Positions 1 to 8,217 of a stretch of 64,000 bases of DNA are shown here, in pieces. The stretch spans positions 249,923 through 313,922 of the forward strand of contig NZ_LMPC01000001.1 of NCBI RefSeq assembly GCF_001423745.1. Reading direction: 5' to 3'. How positions within the stretch are numbered: position 1 is the stretch's first letter; each line of letters opens with the position of its first letter. This DNA comes from Arthrobacter sp. Leaf337 (GTDB lineage Bacteria > Actinomycetota > Actinomycetes > Actinomycetales > Micrococcaceae). The position numbers and the translations under genes were made by a program. The notes under the pieces were generated by a model. That model was not told the DNA's origin and ran no database searches. It worked only from the letters and a program-made list of their open reading frames with translations.

Positions 1-501
1 CGCACTCCGCAGGACGGCATCACCGTTGAGTGCTATCCCCTCCCCTGCCCGCAGGAAGGCACCGAGGGCCTGGCCGCCCGCTGGCTCGACGAGGCCGGCC
101 GCCGCTTCGGCAACAACCACGAAAACCGGCTCGTGATCGGCCTGAGCGGGCGTGACCTCGAGTTTGGCCTGTCCACGGCCCGCAGCCGCCTGAACCTTGC
201 CAATATCCTGGACTCCGCGTCCCAGAACAAGATCGAAGTCTTTGTGGTGGGTCCGCCGCCGTCACTTGACCCCTCGCAGAACCGCCGGCTGGGGGAACTG
301 AATACGGCCTTCGCCGATGTCACCACGCGGCGCAAGCACTTGTACGTGGACACCTTCTCCCCGTTGCTCAACCATGAGCAGTGGCGGCAGGATCTGGCAG
401 CCAACGGCGGAACGCCGGGACAGGCCGGCTACGGGCTGATGGCCTGGCTGGTGCTGCACCGCGGCTGGTTCCAGTGGCTCGGTATCGCTGCCCCGGAGTA
501 A
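1..501 (+). CDS. SGNH/GDSL-type hydrolase family protein, 3' part only
   Basis: The open frame runs from the first base of the window to a TAA, so the start and N-terminal catalytic Ser block lie outside. The visible 166 residues read like the second half of a GDSL/SGNH esterase: a core strand with VVGPPP, then LYVDTFSPLL, then a C-terminal GQAGYGLMAWLVL helix. Family members usually have a D-G-x-H-P block just before that last helix, supplying the catalytic Asp and His. Here the aligned stretch reads ANGGTPGQAGY, so neither Asp nor His is obvious. It may be a non-catalytic member, or the triad may be placed differently. A GC-rich hairpin follows the stop. Confidence 0.6.
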   Translation, partial: RTPQDGITVECYPLPCPQEGTEGLAARWLDEAGRRFGNNHENRLVIGLSGRDLEFGLSTARSRLNLANILDSASQNKIEVFVVGPPPSLDPSQNRRLGELNTAFADVTTRRKHLYVDTFSPLLNHEQWRQDLAANGGTPGQAGYGLMAWLVLHRGWFQWLGIAAPE

Positions 502-508
502 ATCCGGA

Positions 509-536
509 AGCCCGGGCGGCGTTGCCCGCTCGGGCT
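509..536 (+). terminator. GC-rich hairpin after the SGNH gene
   Basis: Arms 509-519 and 526-536 form an 11-bp stem with one G-U pair, 8 bases after the preceding stop codon. There is no T-run, so this is a structural guess at an intrinsic terminator. Confidence 0.4.
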
Positions 537-638
537 GCTGCATCGAAACAGATGCGCACGTGCTCGGGGTGCTTGACACCCCAGTCCCGCCCGTGACCCA
601 ATGGGCCCATAACGCCGTCGACATAAGGTTGTGGGTCC

Positions 639-1898
639 ATGAACGTTCCCGGAATCCCCAAGGGCTCCCCCGCCCCGGCAGCGCTGGCCGTAGCGCTGAT
701 GCTTGCTGTGGCAGGTTGCAGTGCGGGCCCGGCTCCTGCCCCGTCTTCGCCTTCCCCCTCCACCGCAGCCTCCTCCCCGGCAGCTTCGTCCAACGGCGCG
801 CTGCAGGAGTTCGACCAGGCGGCGCTGGAACAGACCTTCAGGGATGCCGCCCGGGAACTGCGCGTCCCCGGCGCGGTAATGCTCCTGCGGACCCCAGCTG
901 GGAACGTCACGTACGCATACGGCGTGCGTAGCTTCGGCGGAACCGATCCCGTGACGCCGGCGGACCACGTCCGGATCGGCTCCGTCACAAAGACCTGTAC
1001 CACCACTGTCATCCTGCAGCTGGTCCAGGAAGGGAAGATAGAGCTCGACGACCCGGTGGCGGACTACCGTCCGGACGTGCCGAACGGCGCCAACATCACC
1101 ATCGAACAGTTGCTGACGATGCGCAGCGGACTCTACAACTACACCGAGGCACTGGAAGTAAACCAGGTCCTCGATGCCGATCCCGGAAAGGCATGGCCCC
1201 CCGAAGAACTGCTCGCCGTTGCTTTCCGCCATCCGCCGTATTTCGCTCCGGGCGAGGGCTTCCACTATTCCAACACCAACACGGTGCTGCTCGGCCTGAT
1301 CGCGGAAGCCCTGGACGGCAAGCCGCTCACTGCGGCGTTCCGGGACAGGCTGTTCACACCGCTGGGACTGACCGGATCCGTATTTCCGGAGCAATCATCC
1401 AACGCCATTCCGGAACCGCATCCGCAGGGGTACATGTACGGGAACAACGTGCTGACGCTCAACGACCCTGCCCTCCCCGCGGACATGCAAAAGGCTGCCG
1501 CTGACGGAACGCTCCTGCCCACGGACCAGACAGCCATGAACCCCTCGTGGGCCTGGGCCGCCGGGTCCGGAATTTCGACCGCGGAAGACCTGGCAACGTG
1601 GGCAGAGGCACTCGGCAGCGGAAAGCTCCTGGGGCCCGCCCTGCAGAAACTGCGGCTGGACAGTCCCCAGCCGGTCAAGGCCGACGACCCTGGAGGGGCT
1701 CTCTACGGGCTGGGGATCGCCAAATTCGGGAAACTCTTCGGGCACACCGGCGAACTGCCCGGCTTCAACACCTTTGCAGGCCATGACCCTGCCGCCCAGG
1801 TCACCCTTGTCGTCTGGACGAACCTGGCCCCGACGCCGGATGGCCGGGATCCGGCCACCATGACTGCCCGGACCCTCATCGGAAAGATCTACCGCTAG
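639..1898 (+). CDS. Serine hydrolase (class C beta-lactamase/DD-peptidase fold), lipoprotein
   Basis: This is a 419-residue exported protein of the beta-lactamase / D-alanyl-D-alanine carboxypeptidase (R61-like) family. The signal peptide ends in a lipobox VAGC with Cys27, so it is probably a lipid-anchored surface protein. A Pro/Ser/Ala-rich linker (about 28-52) leads into the catalytic domain. All three family motifs are present: SVTK (115-118, nucleophile Ser115 and Lys118), YSN (210-212) and HTG (369-371). Family members act on peptidoglycan peptides, D-amino-acid amides or esters, and the substrate cannot be read from sequence. It stands alone, with no obvious operon partner. The ATG was chosen because the signal peptide starts directly there. 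Confidence 0.85.
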   Translation: MNVPGIPKGSPAPAALAVALMLAVAGCSAGPAPAPSSPSPSTAASSPAASSNGALQEFDQAALEQTFRDAARELRVPGAVMLLRTPAGNVTYAYGVRSFGGTDPVTPADHVRIGSVTKTCTTTVILQLVQEGKIELDDPVADYRPDVPNGANITIEQLLTMRSGLYNYTEALEVNQVLDADPGKAWPPEELLAVAFRHPPYFAPGEGFHYSNTNTVLLGLIAEALDGKPLTAAFRDRLFTPLGLTGSVFPEQSSNAIPEPHPQGYMYGNNVLTLNDPALPADMQKAAADGTLLPTDQTAMNPSWAWAAGSGISTAEDLATWAEALGSGKLLGPALQKLRLDSPQPVKADDPGGALYGLGIAKFGKLFGHTGELPGFNTFAGHDPAAQVTLVVWTNLAPTPDGRDPATMTARTLIGKIYR

Positions 1899-1926
1899 CC
1901 GGCGTCTATTGCTTTTGGGCAAGACG

Positions 1927-1960
1927 CGATATATCGTCAAATCATATTCACGATATATCG
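1927..1960 (+). promoter_or_regulatory. Twin palindromic operator CGATATATCG
   Basis: Two exact copies of the perfect 10-bp palindrome CGATATATCG sit at 1927-1936 and 1951-1960. Their centres are 24 bp apart, so they probably lie on similar faces of the helix. They immediately precede the Shine-Dalgarno GGAG (1967-1970) of the DUF4097-padR operon. Autoregulation by the downstream PadR protein is the natural inference, since PadR genes commonly control their own operon. Confidence 0.6.
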
Positions 1961-1975
1961 CAATATGGAGGCGCA

Positions 1976-2803
1976 GTGGACGAGAACACCTGGACCGTCA
2001 CCGGTCCGCAGACGATCGACGTCGACGGCGTCAGGTCACTCAAGCTCGGAATCATCCGGGGACGGTTCGATGTGGTCACCCACGCCGAGGATGTCACGCG
2101 GATCGAAGTATCCGAAATCCACGGGGATCCGCTGACGGTCACCCTGGTCAACGGGCGACTCGAGGTTCGGCACCAACTGCAGGGCGCCCAGGGCTGGTTC
2201 AAGAACCTGATGGACACGGTCAACAACAGCAGCACCAACTCCGTGGTCATCAGCATTGCGTTGCCGGCGGGCGTGGAAGTGGAGGCCGGCACGGTCAGCG
2301 GGGACGGCCTCGTCTCCGGGATCAGCGGCCACACCAAGCTCAACACCGTCTCCGGATCCGTCATGGCGGACGGCACCAGCGGCGAACTCCACGTCAACAC
2401 GGTCAGCGGCGAAGTCATCGCCCGGAACCACGAGGGCGTCCTAACCGCCAAGAGCGTTTCCGGGGAGGTCACCGCGTCCGGCCGGTTCAGCAACATCCGC
2501 GCCAACACCGTCAGCGGCGACATGAGCTTCGACCTCCGCGGCTTCACCCACGACTTCGGGGCCAATTCGGTGTCGGGCGACCTGACCGTCCGGCTTCCCC
2601 AGGACGTCGGAGTCGATGTCGTGGCCAAGTCCGCCGGCGGCACCGTAGTCATCGACGACCAGAAGTACGTCCATCCGGGCGGCAAGGTCCAGACGATCGC
2701 CGGCCCGGACGCGCAGCTGATGATTGTGCGAACCAACTCCGTCTCCGGAAAGACGTCCATCATCCACAGCCTGTCGCCCGCGGACACCGAAACGGACGCC
2801 TAG
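1976..2803 (+). CDS. DUF4097 family beta-strand repeat protein
   Basis: The 275-residue protein has no signal peptide or membrane segment and is dominated by short beta repeats of the form TVSGD / VSGEV / NTVSG spaced about every 20 residues. This is typical of DUF4097 (adhesin-like right-handed beta-helix) proteins. The biochemical role of the family is not known; such proteins are often encoded next to PadR or LiaF-type envelope-stress regulators. The start is GTG at 1976, preceded by GGAG with 5-base spacing. The stop codon abuts the ATG of the padR gene, so the two are co-transcribed and probably translationally coupled. Twin CGATATATCG palindromes lie directly upstream. Confidence 0.8.
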   Translation: MDENTWTVTGPQTIDVDGVRSLKLGIIRGRFDVVTHAEDVTRIEVSEIHGDPLTVTLVNGRLEVRHQLQGAQGWFKNLMDTVNNSSTNSVVISIALPAGVEVEAGTVSGDGLVSGISGHTKLNTVSGSVMADGTSGELHVNTVSGEVIARNHEGVLTAKSVSGEVTASGRFSNIRANTVSGDMSFDLRGFTHDFGANSVSGDLTVRLPQDVGVDVVAKSAGGTVVIDDQKYVHPGGKVQTIAGPDAQLMIVRTNSVSGKTSIIHSLSPADTETDA

Positions 2804-3427
2804 ATGCCTCCGGTCTTCGCCCATGGCGCGCTTCGCCTCTACCTGCTTTCCCTCCTGGAGTCGGGCCCCAAACACGGCTACGAACTCATCAAAGCCCTCA
2901 GCGAACGCTTTGGGGGGACCTACTCCCCCAGTGCCGGGACGATCTATCCGCGGCTCGGCAAATTGGAAGAAGAAGGGCTTGTGGCCACGGAAGCCGAGGG
3001 GCGACGCACCAACTACCGCATCACCCCCGCAGGCCTGGTGGAGCTCAACCGGCGCAGGGACGAACTGGCCGGCGTGGAGAATGACATTTCCGCCTCAGTG
3101 CGCCGGCTGGCCGACAATCTGCGGGAGGATATCCGCGTCAACATGCGCGGGCTCCGGGCCGACCTTGCCGCCACTGCCGAGGCCGCGCGGTCGTCTGCGC
3201 GTTCCGCAGGGTTCCCGGACCGCGGTACCCGGCACACGCCCGAAGGCGACCGCACGCTCAAAGAGGCGGAAATGCTGGTGCAGTCGTTCAGGGACAACCT
3301 GCGTGTGGAGCTTCGGGTAAAGGCCAGCGCTGCACCAATCAGCGGCGTCACGCTCGAGACGATCCGGACGGTGCTGGACCAGGCCGAAATATCGATCCGC
3401 AACTCGCTGAACGCCGGCAGTCATTGA
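2804..3427 (+). CDS. PadR family transcriptional regulator
   Basis: This 207-residue regulator starts immediately after the DUF4097 stop codon. The N-terminal about 80 residues form the PadR winged helix-turn-helix: LYLLSLLESGPKHGYELIK, then a GTIYPRLGKLEEEGL recognition/wing region and a basic RRTNYRIT beta hairpin. The rest is charged and helical, longer than the short PadR-s2 type, and likely provides dimerisation. It probably represses its own operon through the two palindromes at 1927-1960; the inducer is unknown. Confidence 0.88.
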   Translation: MPPVFAHGALRLYLLSLLESGPKHGYELIKALSERFGGTYSPSAGTIYPRLGKLEEEGLVATEAEGRRTNYRITPAGLVELNRRRDELAGVENDISASVRRLADNLREDIRVNMRGLRADLAATAEAARSSARSAGFPDRGTRHTPEGDRTLKEAEMLVQSFRDNLRVELRVKASAAPISGVTLETIRTVLDQAEISIRNSLNAGSH

Positions 3428-3510
3428 GCGGGCCCCGGTTCGCGGGCCGTCGCGTGATGTGGGAGACTTGAGGGCAGCTCTTTTGAGTACCAAGATTAAG
3501 GAGGCCAGCT

Positions 3511-3585
3511 ATGAGCAAGCGTGCACGTAAACGTCGTGACCGTAAGCGTGGCGGCGCGAACCACGGGAAGCGCCCCAACACCTAA
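3511..3585 (+). CDS. 50S ribosomal protein bL37 (24 residues)
   Basis: The very short ORF encodes MSKRARKRRDRKRGGANHGK followed by RPNT. This matches my recollection of the actinobacterial bL37 family, a 24-residue basic protein first recognised in mycobacterial 50S subunits, with its conserved KRDRK-like core and NHGKRPN ending. It has a perfect Shine-Dalgarno AAGGAGG at 3498-3504, 6 bases before the ATG, which indicates strong translation. A 14-bp terminator follows at 3618-3649, so the gene is probably monocistronic. It is easily missed because it is below most gene-finder length limits. Confidence 0.9.
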   Translation: MSKRARKRRDRKRGGANHGKRPNT

Positions 3586-3617
3586 GCTACGGTTTGGAAC
3601 ATGAGCTTTAAAGCAGA

Positions 3618-3649
3618 GGGCCCCGGAAACCACATGGTTTCCGGGGCCC
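3618..3649. terminator. Strong hairpin terminator after bL37
   Basis: Perfect 14-bp arms (3618-3631 and 3636-3649) enclose the loop ACAT. It sits between the rightward bL37 gene and the leftward rsrA gene, so it may act for both directions. Confidence 0.75.
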
Positions 3650-3708
3650 TTCGCCGTTAATGCCGTGAAATCGGGGTCAGCTGCCGTCCGGCCGGGTTTC
3701 GGGCGGAG

Positions 3709-3969
3709 CTAGGCCTCGACAGGACGGATCGAATGGATCCGGTCCAGGATGGCGTTCTTCAGGTTCTCCGGGGCGGCTTCCGTACAGGAGCGTTTGACCA
3801 CCTTGCGGATGACGCACTCGAGATCGTACTCTTCAAGGCACTCCGGGCAACCGTCCAGGTGATCCTTGATCTCGGCGATGTCGCTGTGTGTCAGCGCACC
3901 GTCCAGATATTCGTAAATACGTTGCATCCGGGCATCGTCGCAATCGCCCAGTCCCTGGCAGTCGCTCAT
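3709..3969 (-). CDS. rsrA: Mycothiol-system anti-sigma factor RsrA
   Basis: This 86-residue zinc anti-sigma factor holds sigma-R inactive until thiol oxidation. The ZAS motif is complete: Cys10, then His37-x3-Cys41-x2-Cys44 (HLDGCPEC), the same arrangement as the four zinc-linked residues of Streptomyces RsrA (C11, H37, C41, C44). Further cysteines are at 4, 52 and 62. The gene overlaps the 3' end of sigR by 4 bases (ATGA), so the pair is translationally coupled, as expected for a sigma/anti-sigma pair needing balanced production. Confidence 0.93.
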   Translation of the reverse strand: MSDCQGLGDCDDARMQRIYEYLDGALTHSDIAEIKDHLDGCPECLEEYDLECVIRKVVKRSCTEAAPENLKNAILDRIHSIRPVEA

Positions 3970-4757
3970 TTCCTGTTCTCCTGTGTTGTGCTTTCGGCCG
4001 CGGCACCGGAATCGGTTGCGGCTTTGAAACCCCGCTCTGCGGCGTAGTCCGCAAGCATGTCGCGCAGCATCTTGCGGCCGCGGTGAAGCCGGGACATCAC
4101 AGTGCCGATGGGGGTGTTCATGATGTCTGAGATTTCCTTGTACGCGAACCCCTCCACGTCGGCAAAGTACACCGCGAGGCGGAATTCCTCCGGAATCGCC
4201 TGCAGCGCCCGCTTCACATCGGAATCCGGAAGGTGGTCCAGCGCTTCCGCTTCGGCAGAACGCAGGCCGGACGAAGTGTGCGATTCCGCCCGCGCCAACT
4301 GCCAGTCCTCAATGGTGTCCGAGTTCGACTGCAGCGGCTCACGCTGCCTCTTGCGGTAGAGGTTGATGTACGTGTTTGTGAGGATCCGGTAGAGCCACGC
4401 CTTGAGGTTGGTTCCCGGTTTGTACTGATGGAACGCCGAGAAAGCCTTGGTGTAGGCCTCCTGCACCAGGTCCTCAGCGTCGGCGGGATTCCGTGCCATC
4501 CTCATGGCGGCCGAATACAGCTGGTCGACGTACTGCATGGCGTCGCGTTCAAACCGCAGCCTGCGCTGCTCGGGGGTCTCGGACACGACGTCGACCTCCG
4601 CCTCCGCGGACCGCGCGCCGTCCGGGCTTGTCCCGGTGTCCGCGCTGGCTGCAGCGTCCGCGCTGGCCCCGGCGTCCGCCGGATGCCTGCTGTTGTTTTT
4701 GGCCTCGTTACCGGCAGCCTCGTATATGGCCGCAACGGCCGGATCAATGGTGCTCAT
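3966..4757 (-). CDS. sigR: ECF RNA polymerase sigma factor SigR (SigH-like)
   Basis: This group-IV sigma factor drives the disulfide/thiol-stress regulon. Region 2 is seen in the block [22 protein letters not shown] with [15 protein letters not shown]. Region 4 contains [20 protein letters not shown] followed by [25 protein letters not shown] chose ATG at 4757 (263 residues, starting MSTIDPA), although its ribosome site is close (GAAGG 2 bases away). The frame stays open upstream to GTG 4970, adding 71 residues. A long unstable isoform from an upstream start is known for Streptomyces sigma-R, so both starts may be used. A consensus sigma-R promoter lies at 5022-5047. It overlaps rsrA by 4 bases. 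Confidence 0.93.
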   Translation of the reverse strand: MSTIDPAVAAIYEAAGNEAKNNSRHPADAGASADAAASADTGTSPDGARSAEAEVDVVSETPEQRRLRFERDAMQYVDQLYSAAMRMARNPADAEDLVQEAYTKAFSAFHQYKPGTNLKAWLYRILTNTYINLYRKRQREPLQSNSDTIEDWQLARAESHTSSGLRSAEAEALDHLPDSDVKRALQAIPEEFRLAVYFADVEGFAYKEISDIMNTPIGTVMSRLHRGRKMLRDMLADYAAERGFKAATDSGAAAESTTQENRK

Positions 4758-5021
4758 TGCCTTCAAGTCTACTGTGACACGTCCCGGGCCCACCGGCGGG
4801 TGCCCGCCAGCCTCATCACGCCCCGAGAACTCAAGCGGCGCAAGGAGTTCCGCGCTGTCCCTAACCAATGTCAAAGCTTCATCTCCGCTCTGTGTCCTTG
4901 TGTCGGCGTCCATCCTGGAGGCGCCCGTGCGAACGCATTCAGCGTTCAGCCGCCCGGCGTCCGCAAGCACCTTAGGCCGTGGCCAAGCACAGCCCGTGAC
5001 TCATCGGGACCTGCTTTCCAT

Positions 5022-5047
5022 AACCACTGCCGGCGGGCAAATATTCC
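5022..5047 (-). promoter_or_regulatory. Sigma-R type promoter (GGAAT-N18-GTT) ahead of sigR
   Basis: Read on the minus strand, GGAAT (5047-5043) is followed by exactly 18 bases and GTT (5024-5022). This is the published sigma-R/SigH consensus GGAAT-N18/19-GTT. It points at sigR and lies upstream of both possible sigR starts (4970 and 4757), so it predicts positive autoregulation and a leader long enough to include the upstream start. Confidence 0.8.
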
Positions 5048-5116
5048 GCAAAAGTGCAAGACTAGAACCGGTTCCCCCGCAGATGTTCCGCGGCTCGTCC
5101 ACCCAGGAGGAAATTC

Positions 5117-5665
5117 ATGTCGTTAGTCCGCATTCTCGCCCGGCCCATGCTGGCCTCCAGTTTCGTTCTCGCCGGCCTGGACAAGCTAAAGAACGCGGAT
5201 GACACTGCGACGCAGCTGTCGCCGCTGTTGCGCCGGGCAGCGGATTCCCTCCCGTTCGCCACCAACGAAAAAGTACTGGCACGCGTCATTGGAGGCACTC
5301 AAGTGGGCGCTGGCGTGCTGTTCGCCATGGGCAAGTCGGCCCGGCTCGCAGCCTCCGTACTCGCCGTCATTTCAGCGCTGAACGCCTTCGTCGAGTGGCG
5401 CAGCGCCGACATCACCACCAAGGAAGGCCGGGACGCGCGGCGGACCCAGCTCCTGAAAAACGTCACGCTCACCGGCGGCGTACTGCTTGCGTCCGTGGAC
5501 ACCGCGGGCAAGCCGAGCCTGGCCTGGCGGGCCGAGCATCTGGCCGCCGACGCCCGCAAGGGTGCCAGCCACCTGGCTGCAGACGCCCGGAAGACCACCA
5601 GCAAGAATCTCAATAAGGCCGAAAAAGCAGTCCGCAAGGCCGTGGACCACGCCGTGAAAGCATAG
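5117..5665 (+). CDS. DoxX family membrane protein
   Basis: The 182-residue protein has the DoxX pattern: an N-terminal RPMLASSFVLAGLDKLKN segment, hydrophobic helices (roughly 10-25, 62-80, 85-100, 115-130) and a conserved FAMGKSARLAA turn. The C-terminal tail (about 140-182) is hydrophilic with a tandem HLAADARK repeat and a Lys/Ala-rich end, probably cytoplasmic. Some DoxX proteins work with thiol or sulfur redox partners; in mycobacteria DoxX links a thiosulfate sulfurtransferase and superoxide dismutase at the membrane. Divergent placement from sigR makes a redox role plausible but unproven. The start is supported by AGGAGG at 5105-5110, 6 bases upstream. Confidence 0.82.
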   Translation: MSLVRILARPMLASSFVLAGLDKLKNADDTATQLSPLLRRAADSLPFATNEKVLARVIGGTQVGAGVLFAMGKSARLAASVLAVISALNAFVEWRSADITTKEGRDARRTQLLKNVTLTGGVLLASVDTAGKPSLAWRAEHLAADARKGASHLAADARKTTSKNLNKAEKAVRKAVDHAVKA

Positions 5666-5671
5666 GCACGA

Positions 5672-7048
5672 ATGACAGGCACTGCCCCCGCCCCAGTACC
5701 GTCCGCGCCGGTTGCGGACGACACCTGGCCCGCACCGTTCGCCGAAGCGCCGGTCAACGCCACAGTCACCGTCCCCGGTTCGAAGTCCCTCACCAACAGG
5801 TACTTGGTCCTTGCTGCCTTGGCCGACGGGCCGTCCCGCCTCCGTGCACCCCTGCACTCCCGCGATTCGGCCTTAATGATCCAGGCACTCCGCCAATTGG
5901 GTGCCGGAATCCGGGAAGTCCCGGGGGACGGCTCATTCGGGCCCGACCTTGAAATCACTCCCCTCGCCCCGGACGCGACGGCGGCGGATGCCGCCATCGA
6001 CTGCGGACTCGCGGGTACGGTGATGCGCTTCGTTCCCCCTGTGGCCGCCCTCCGCAGCGGCGCCACAGTCTTCGACGGCGACCCGCACGCCCGCAAGCGG
6101 CCGATGGGCACCATCATCGAGGCGCTGGCAGCCCTCGGCGTCGATGTCCGGGCCGCCGACGGAACCCGGCCGTCATCGCTTCCCTTCGCGGTGGCCGGCA
6201 CTGGCGAAGTGCGCGGCGGCCACCTGGTGATTGATGCAAGCGCCTCATCGCAGTTTGTGTCGGCGCTGCTCCTTGTGGGAGCGCGTTTCACCGAGGGCCT
6301 GCACCTTGAGCACGCGGGCAAGCCGGTCCCCAGCCTCGACCACATCAATATGACCGTGGCCGTACTGCGCGAAGTCGGCGTGTCGGTCGACGATTCCGTC
6401 CCCAACCACTGGGTGGTGGCACCGGGCTCGATCCGGGCCTTCGACCGCCGCATTGAACAGGATCTTTCCAACGCGGGCCCCTTCCTCGCCGCGGCGCTGG
6501 CAACCGGCGGTACCGTCCGCATCCCCAACTGGCCCGCGCCCACAACACAGGTCGGTGACCTTTGGCGCAGCATCCTGGCTGCCATGGGTGCCACGGTCAC
6601 GCTGACCGACGGGACACTCACCGTTACGGGCGGACCGGAAATCAAGGGCGCGGACTTCGCCGACACCAGCGAACTGGCACCGACCGTGGCAGCGTTGTGC
6701 GCATTGGCAACAACCCCGTCGCGGCTGACCGGCATAGCGCACCTCCGCGGCCACGAGACCGACAGGCTTGCCGCACTCGTCACGGAAATCAACCGCCTGG
6801 GCGGGGACGCTGAGGAAACCGCCGACGGCCTGATAATCCGGCCCGCAAAGCTCCACGGCGGAACAGTTCACAGCTACGCGGACCACCGGATGGCCACCGC
6901 CGGGGCCATCCTCGGCCTTGCCGTTCCCGGCGTCGAGGTTGAAGACATCGGCACCACGTCCAAGACGATGCCCGACTTCCCGCAGCTGTGGGAAGCCATG
7001 CTGACACCACAGCCGGGCCGGCAGACGGAACAGGCCAGTGGGGCGTAG
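5672..7048 (+). CDS. aroA: 3-phosphoshikimate 1-carboxyvinyltransferase (EPSP synthase)
   Basis: This enzyme transfers enolpyruvyl from PEP to shikimate-3-phosphate in the shikimate pathway. The 458-residue sequence has the phosphate-binding PGSKSLTNR block (Lys38), the PEP-binding [10 protein letters not shown] block (the actinobacterial version of the NAGTAMRP loop of E. coli), the [13 protein letters not shown] active-site region and the closing [13 protein letters not shown]. It starts 6 bases after the doxX-family stop and overlaps the start of rsgA by 11 bases. The aroA-rsgA-hisN order is common in Micrococcales. Confidence 0.95.
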   Translation: MTGTAPAPVPSAPVADDTWPAPFAEAPVNATVTVPGSKSLTNRYLVLAALADGPSRLRAPLHSRDSALMIQALRQLGAGIREVPGDGSFGPDLEITPLAPDATAADAAIDCGLAGTVMRFVPPVAALRSGATVFDGDPHARKRPMGTIIEALAALGVDVRAADGTRPSSLPFAVAGTGEVRGGHLVIDASASSQFVSALLLVGARFTEGLHLEHAGKPVPSLDHINMTVAVLREVGVSVDDSVPNHWVVAPGSIRAFDRRIEQDLSNAGPFLAAALATGGTVRIPNWPAPTTQVGDLWRSILAAMGATVTLTDGTLTVTGGPEIKGADFADTSELAPTVAALCALATTPSRLTGIAHLRGHETDRLAALVTEINRLGGDAEETADGLIIRPAKLHGGTVHSYADHRMATAGAILGLAVPGVEVEDIGTTSKTMPDFPQLWEAMLTPQPGRQTEQASGA

Positions 7049-8153
7049 CACCGGTACATGGGACGAGTCCGATATCCGGGTCCGTCCCAACAAGAAAGGT
7101 ACGCGTCCACGGACCAAGGACCGGCCCAGCCATGACGACGCCGTGACCGGCCGGATCATCACGGTGGACCGCGGGCGCTACACGGCAGTGGTGGGCGAAG
7201 ACAGCGGCAACGAACGCATCGTGGTCGCCGCGCGGGCACGCGAGCTGCGCCGTTCGCCGGTAGTGGCCGGGGACTTCGTGTCCCTGGTGGGTGATGTTTC
7301 CGGAGAGCCCGACACCCTTGCCCGGCTCGTGAAGATCCAGGACCGGCGCACCCTTTTGCGGCGCAGCGCCGACGACACGGATCCGATTGAGCGGGCGGTC
7401 GTGGCGAATGCGGACCAGCTCGTGGTGGTGGTCGCCGCCGCCAATCCGGAACCGCGCACAGGATTTATCGACCGCGCCCTGGTGGCGGCCTACGACGCCG
7501 GCATCGAGCCGCTGCTGCTGGTCACCAAAGCAGACGTCAAGGATCCCACCGAGCTCCTGTCCAACTACCGGCACCTTGATTTCCCGGTCATCATCAGCCG
7601 GACCGCCGACGCCGCCGCCTCCGGCATCGATGCCCGCTCGGACGACGGGCTGTCCGCGCGCCTCGACAGCGACGCCGTCTCGCAGCTCCGTGCACACCTC
7701 GACGGCAAGGTCACCGTCATGCTTGGGCATTCGGGCGTGGGGAAGTCCACCATGGTCAATGCCCTGACCGGCGCTGAGCGGGCCACCGGAGGAGTCAACG
7801 CCGTCACCGGACGGGGACGGCACACGTCGTCGTCGGCACTGGCCCTGCGGATCAGTGACGCGCCCGCCGGAAGCTGGATTATTGACACCCCGGGTATCCG
7901 GTCGTTCGGCCTTGCCCACGTCGATCCGGACCGGATCCTGCGTTCGTTCCCCGACCTCGAACCCGGCACGGATGCCTGCGAACGCGGCTGCAAGCATGAT
8001 GCATCCGCCGTCAACTGCGGCGTGGACACCTGGGTGGCCGAAGGACACGCAGGGCCGTCCGGCGCGGCGCGTCTCGCGTCCCTGCGGCGGTTGCTCGGCA
8101 CCGATCCCCGGATGGAAGCGCAGGAAGCGAAGGAACTCGGCATCGTTTCGTAG
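7038..8153 (+). CDS. rsgA: Ribosome small-subunit-dependent GTPase A
   Basis: RsgA is a circularly permuted GTPase that helps late 30S maturation. The order is an OB-fold (about 35-100), G4 TKAD (about 162-165), G1 P-loop GHSGVGKST (230-238), G3 DTPGIRSFG, then the C-terminal zinc knuckle with Cys-x4-Cys-x-His-x6-Cys spacing ([14 protein letters not shown]). G4 before G1 is the family signature. The start GTG at 7038 lies inside the end of aroA (11-base overlap), giving translational coupling. The 371-residue length is normal for actinobacteria, which carry an N-terminal basic tail. Confidence 0.94.
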   Translation: MGRSTGTWDESDIRVRPNKKGTRPRTKDRPSHDDAVTGRIITVDRGRYTAVVGEDSGNERIVVAARARELRRSPVVAGDFVSLVGDVSGEPDTLARLVKIQDRRTLLRRSADDTDPIERAVVANADQLVVVVAAANPEPRTGFIDRALVAAYDAGIEPLLLVTKADVKDPTELLSNYRHLDFPVIISRTADAAASGIDARSDDGLSARLDSDAVSQLRAHLDGKVTVMLGHSGVGKSTMVNALTGAERATGGVNAVTGRGRHTSSSALALRISDAPAGSWIIDTPGIRSFGLAHVDPDRILRSFPDLEPGTDACERGCKHDASAVNCGVDTWVAEGHAGPSGAARLASLRRLLGTDPRMEAQEAKELGIVS

Positions 8154-8205
8154 CAGGCGGAGGGGCCAAGGACCTGACATCCCGCCCGGCCGGCCACAGA
8201 GACGG

Positions 8206-8211
8206 TAGTTT
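8206..8211 (+). promoter_or_regulatory. -10 element TAGTTT of a probable leaderless hisN transcript
   Basis: TAGTTT ends 6 bases before the hisN ATG at 8218, and there is no Shine-Dalgarno in between. The spacing would put the transcription start at or next to the ATG, the usual layout of leaderless mRNAs in actinobacteria. No clear -35 is visible. Confidence 0.5.
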
Positions 8212-8217
8212 GGAACC

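Noticed and set aside
3601..3660. Nineteen-codon open frame after bL37 (ATG AGC TTT...)
   Set aside because: It is almost entirely the terminator hairpin and lacks a ribosome-binding site.
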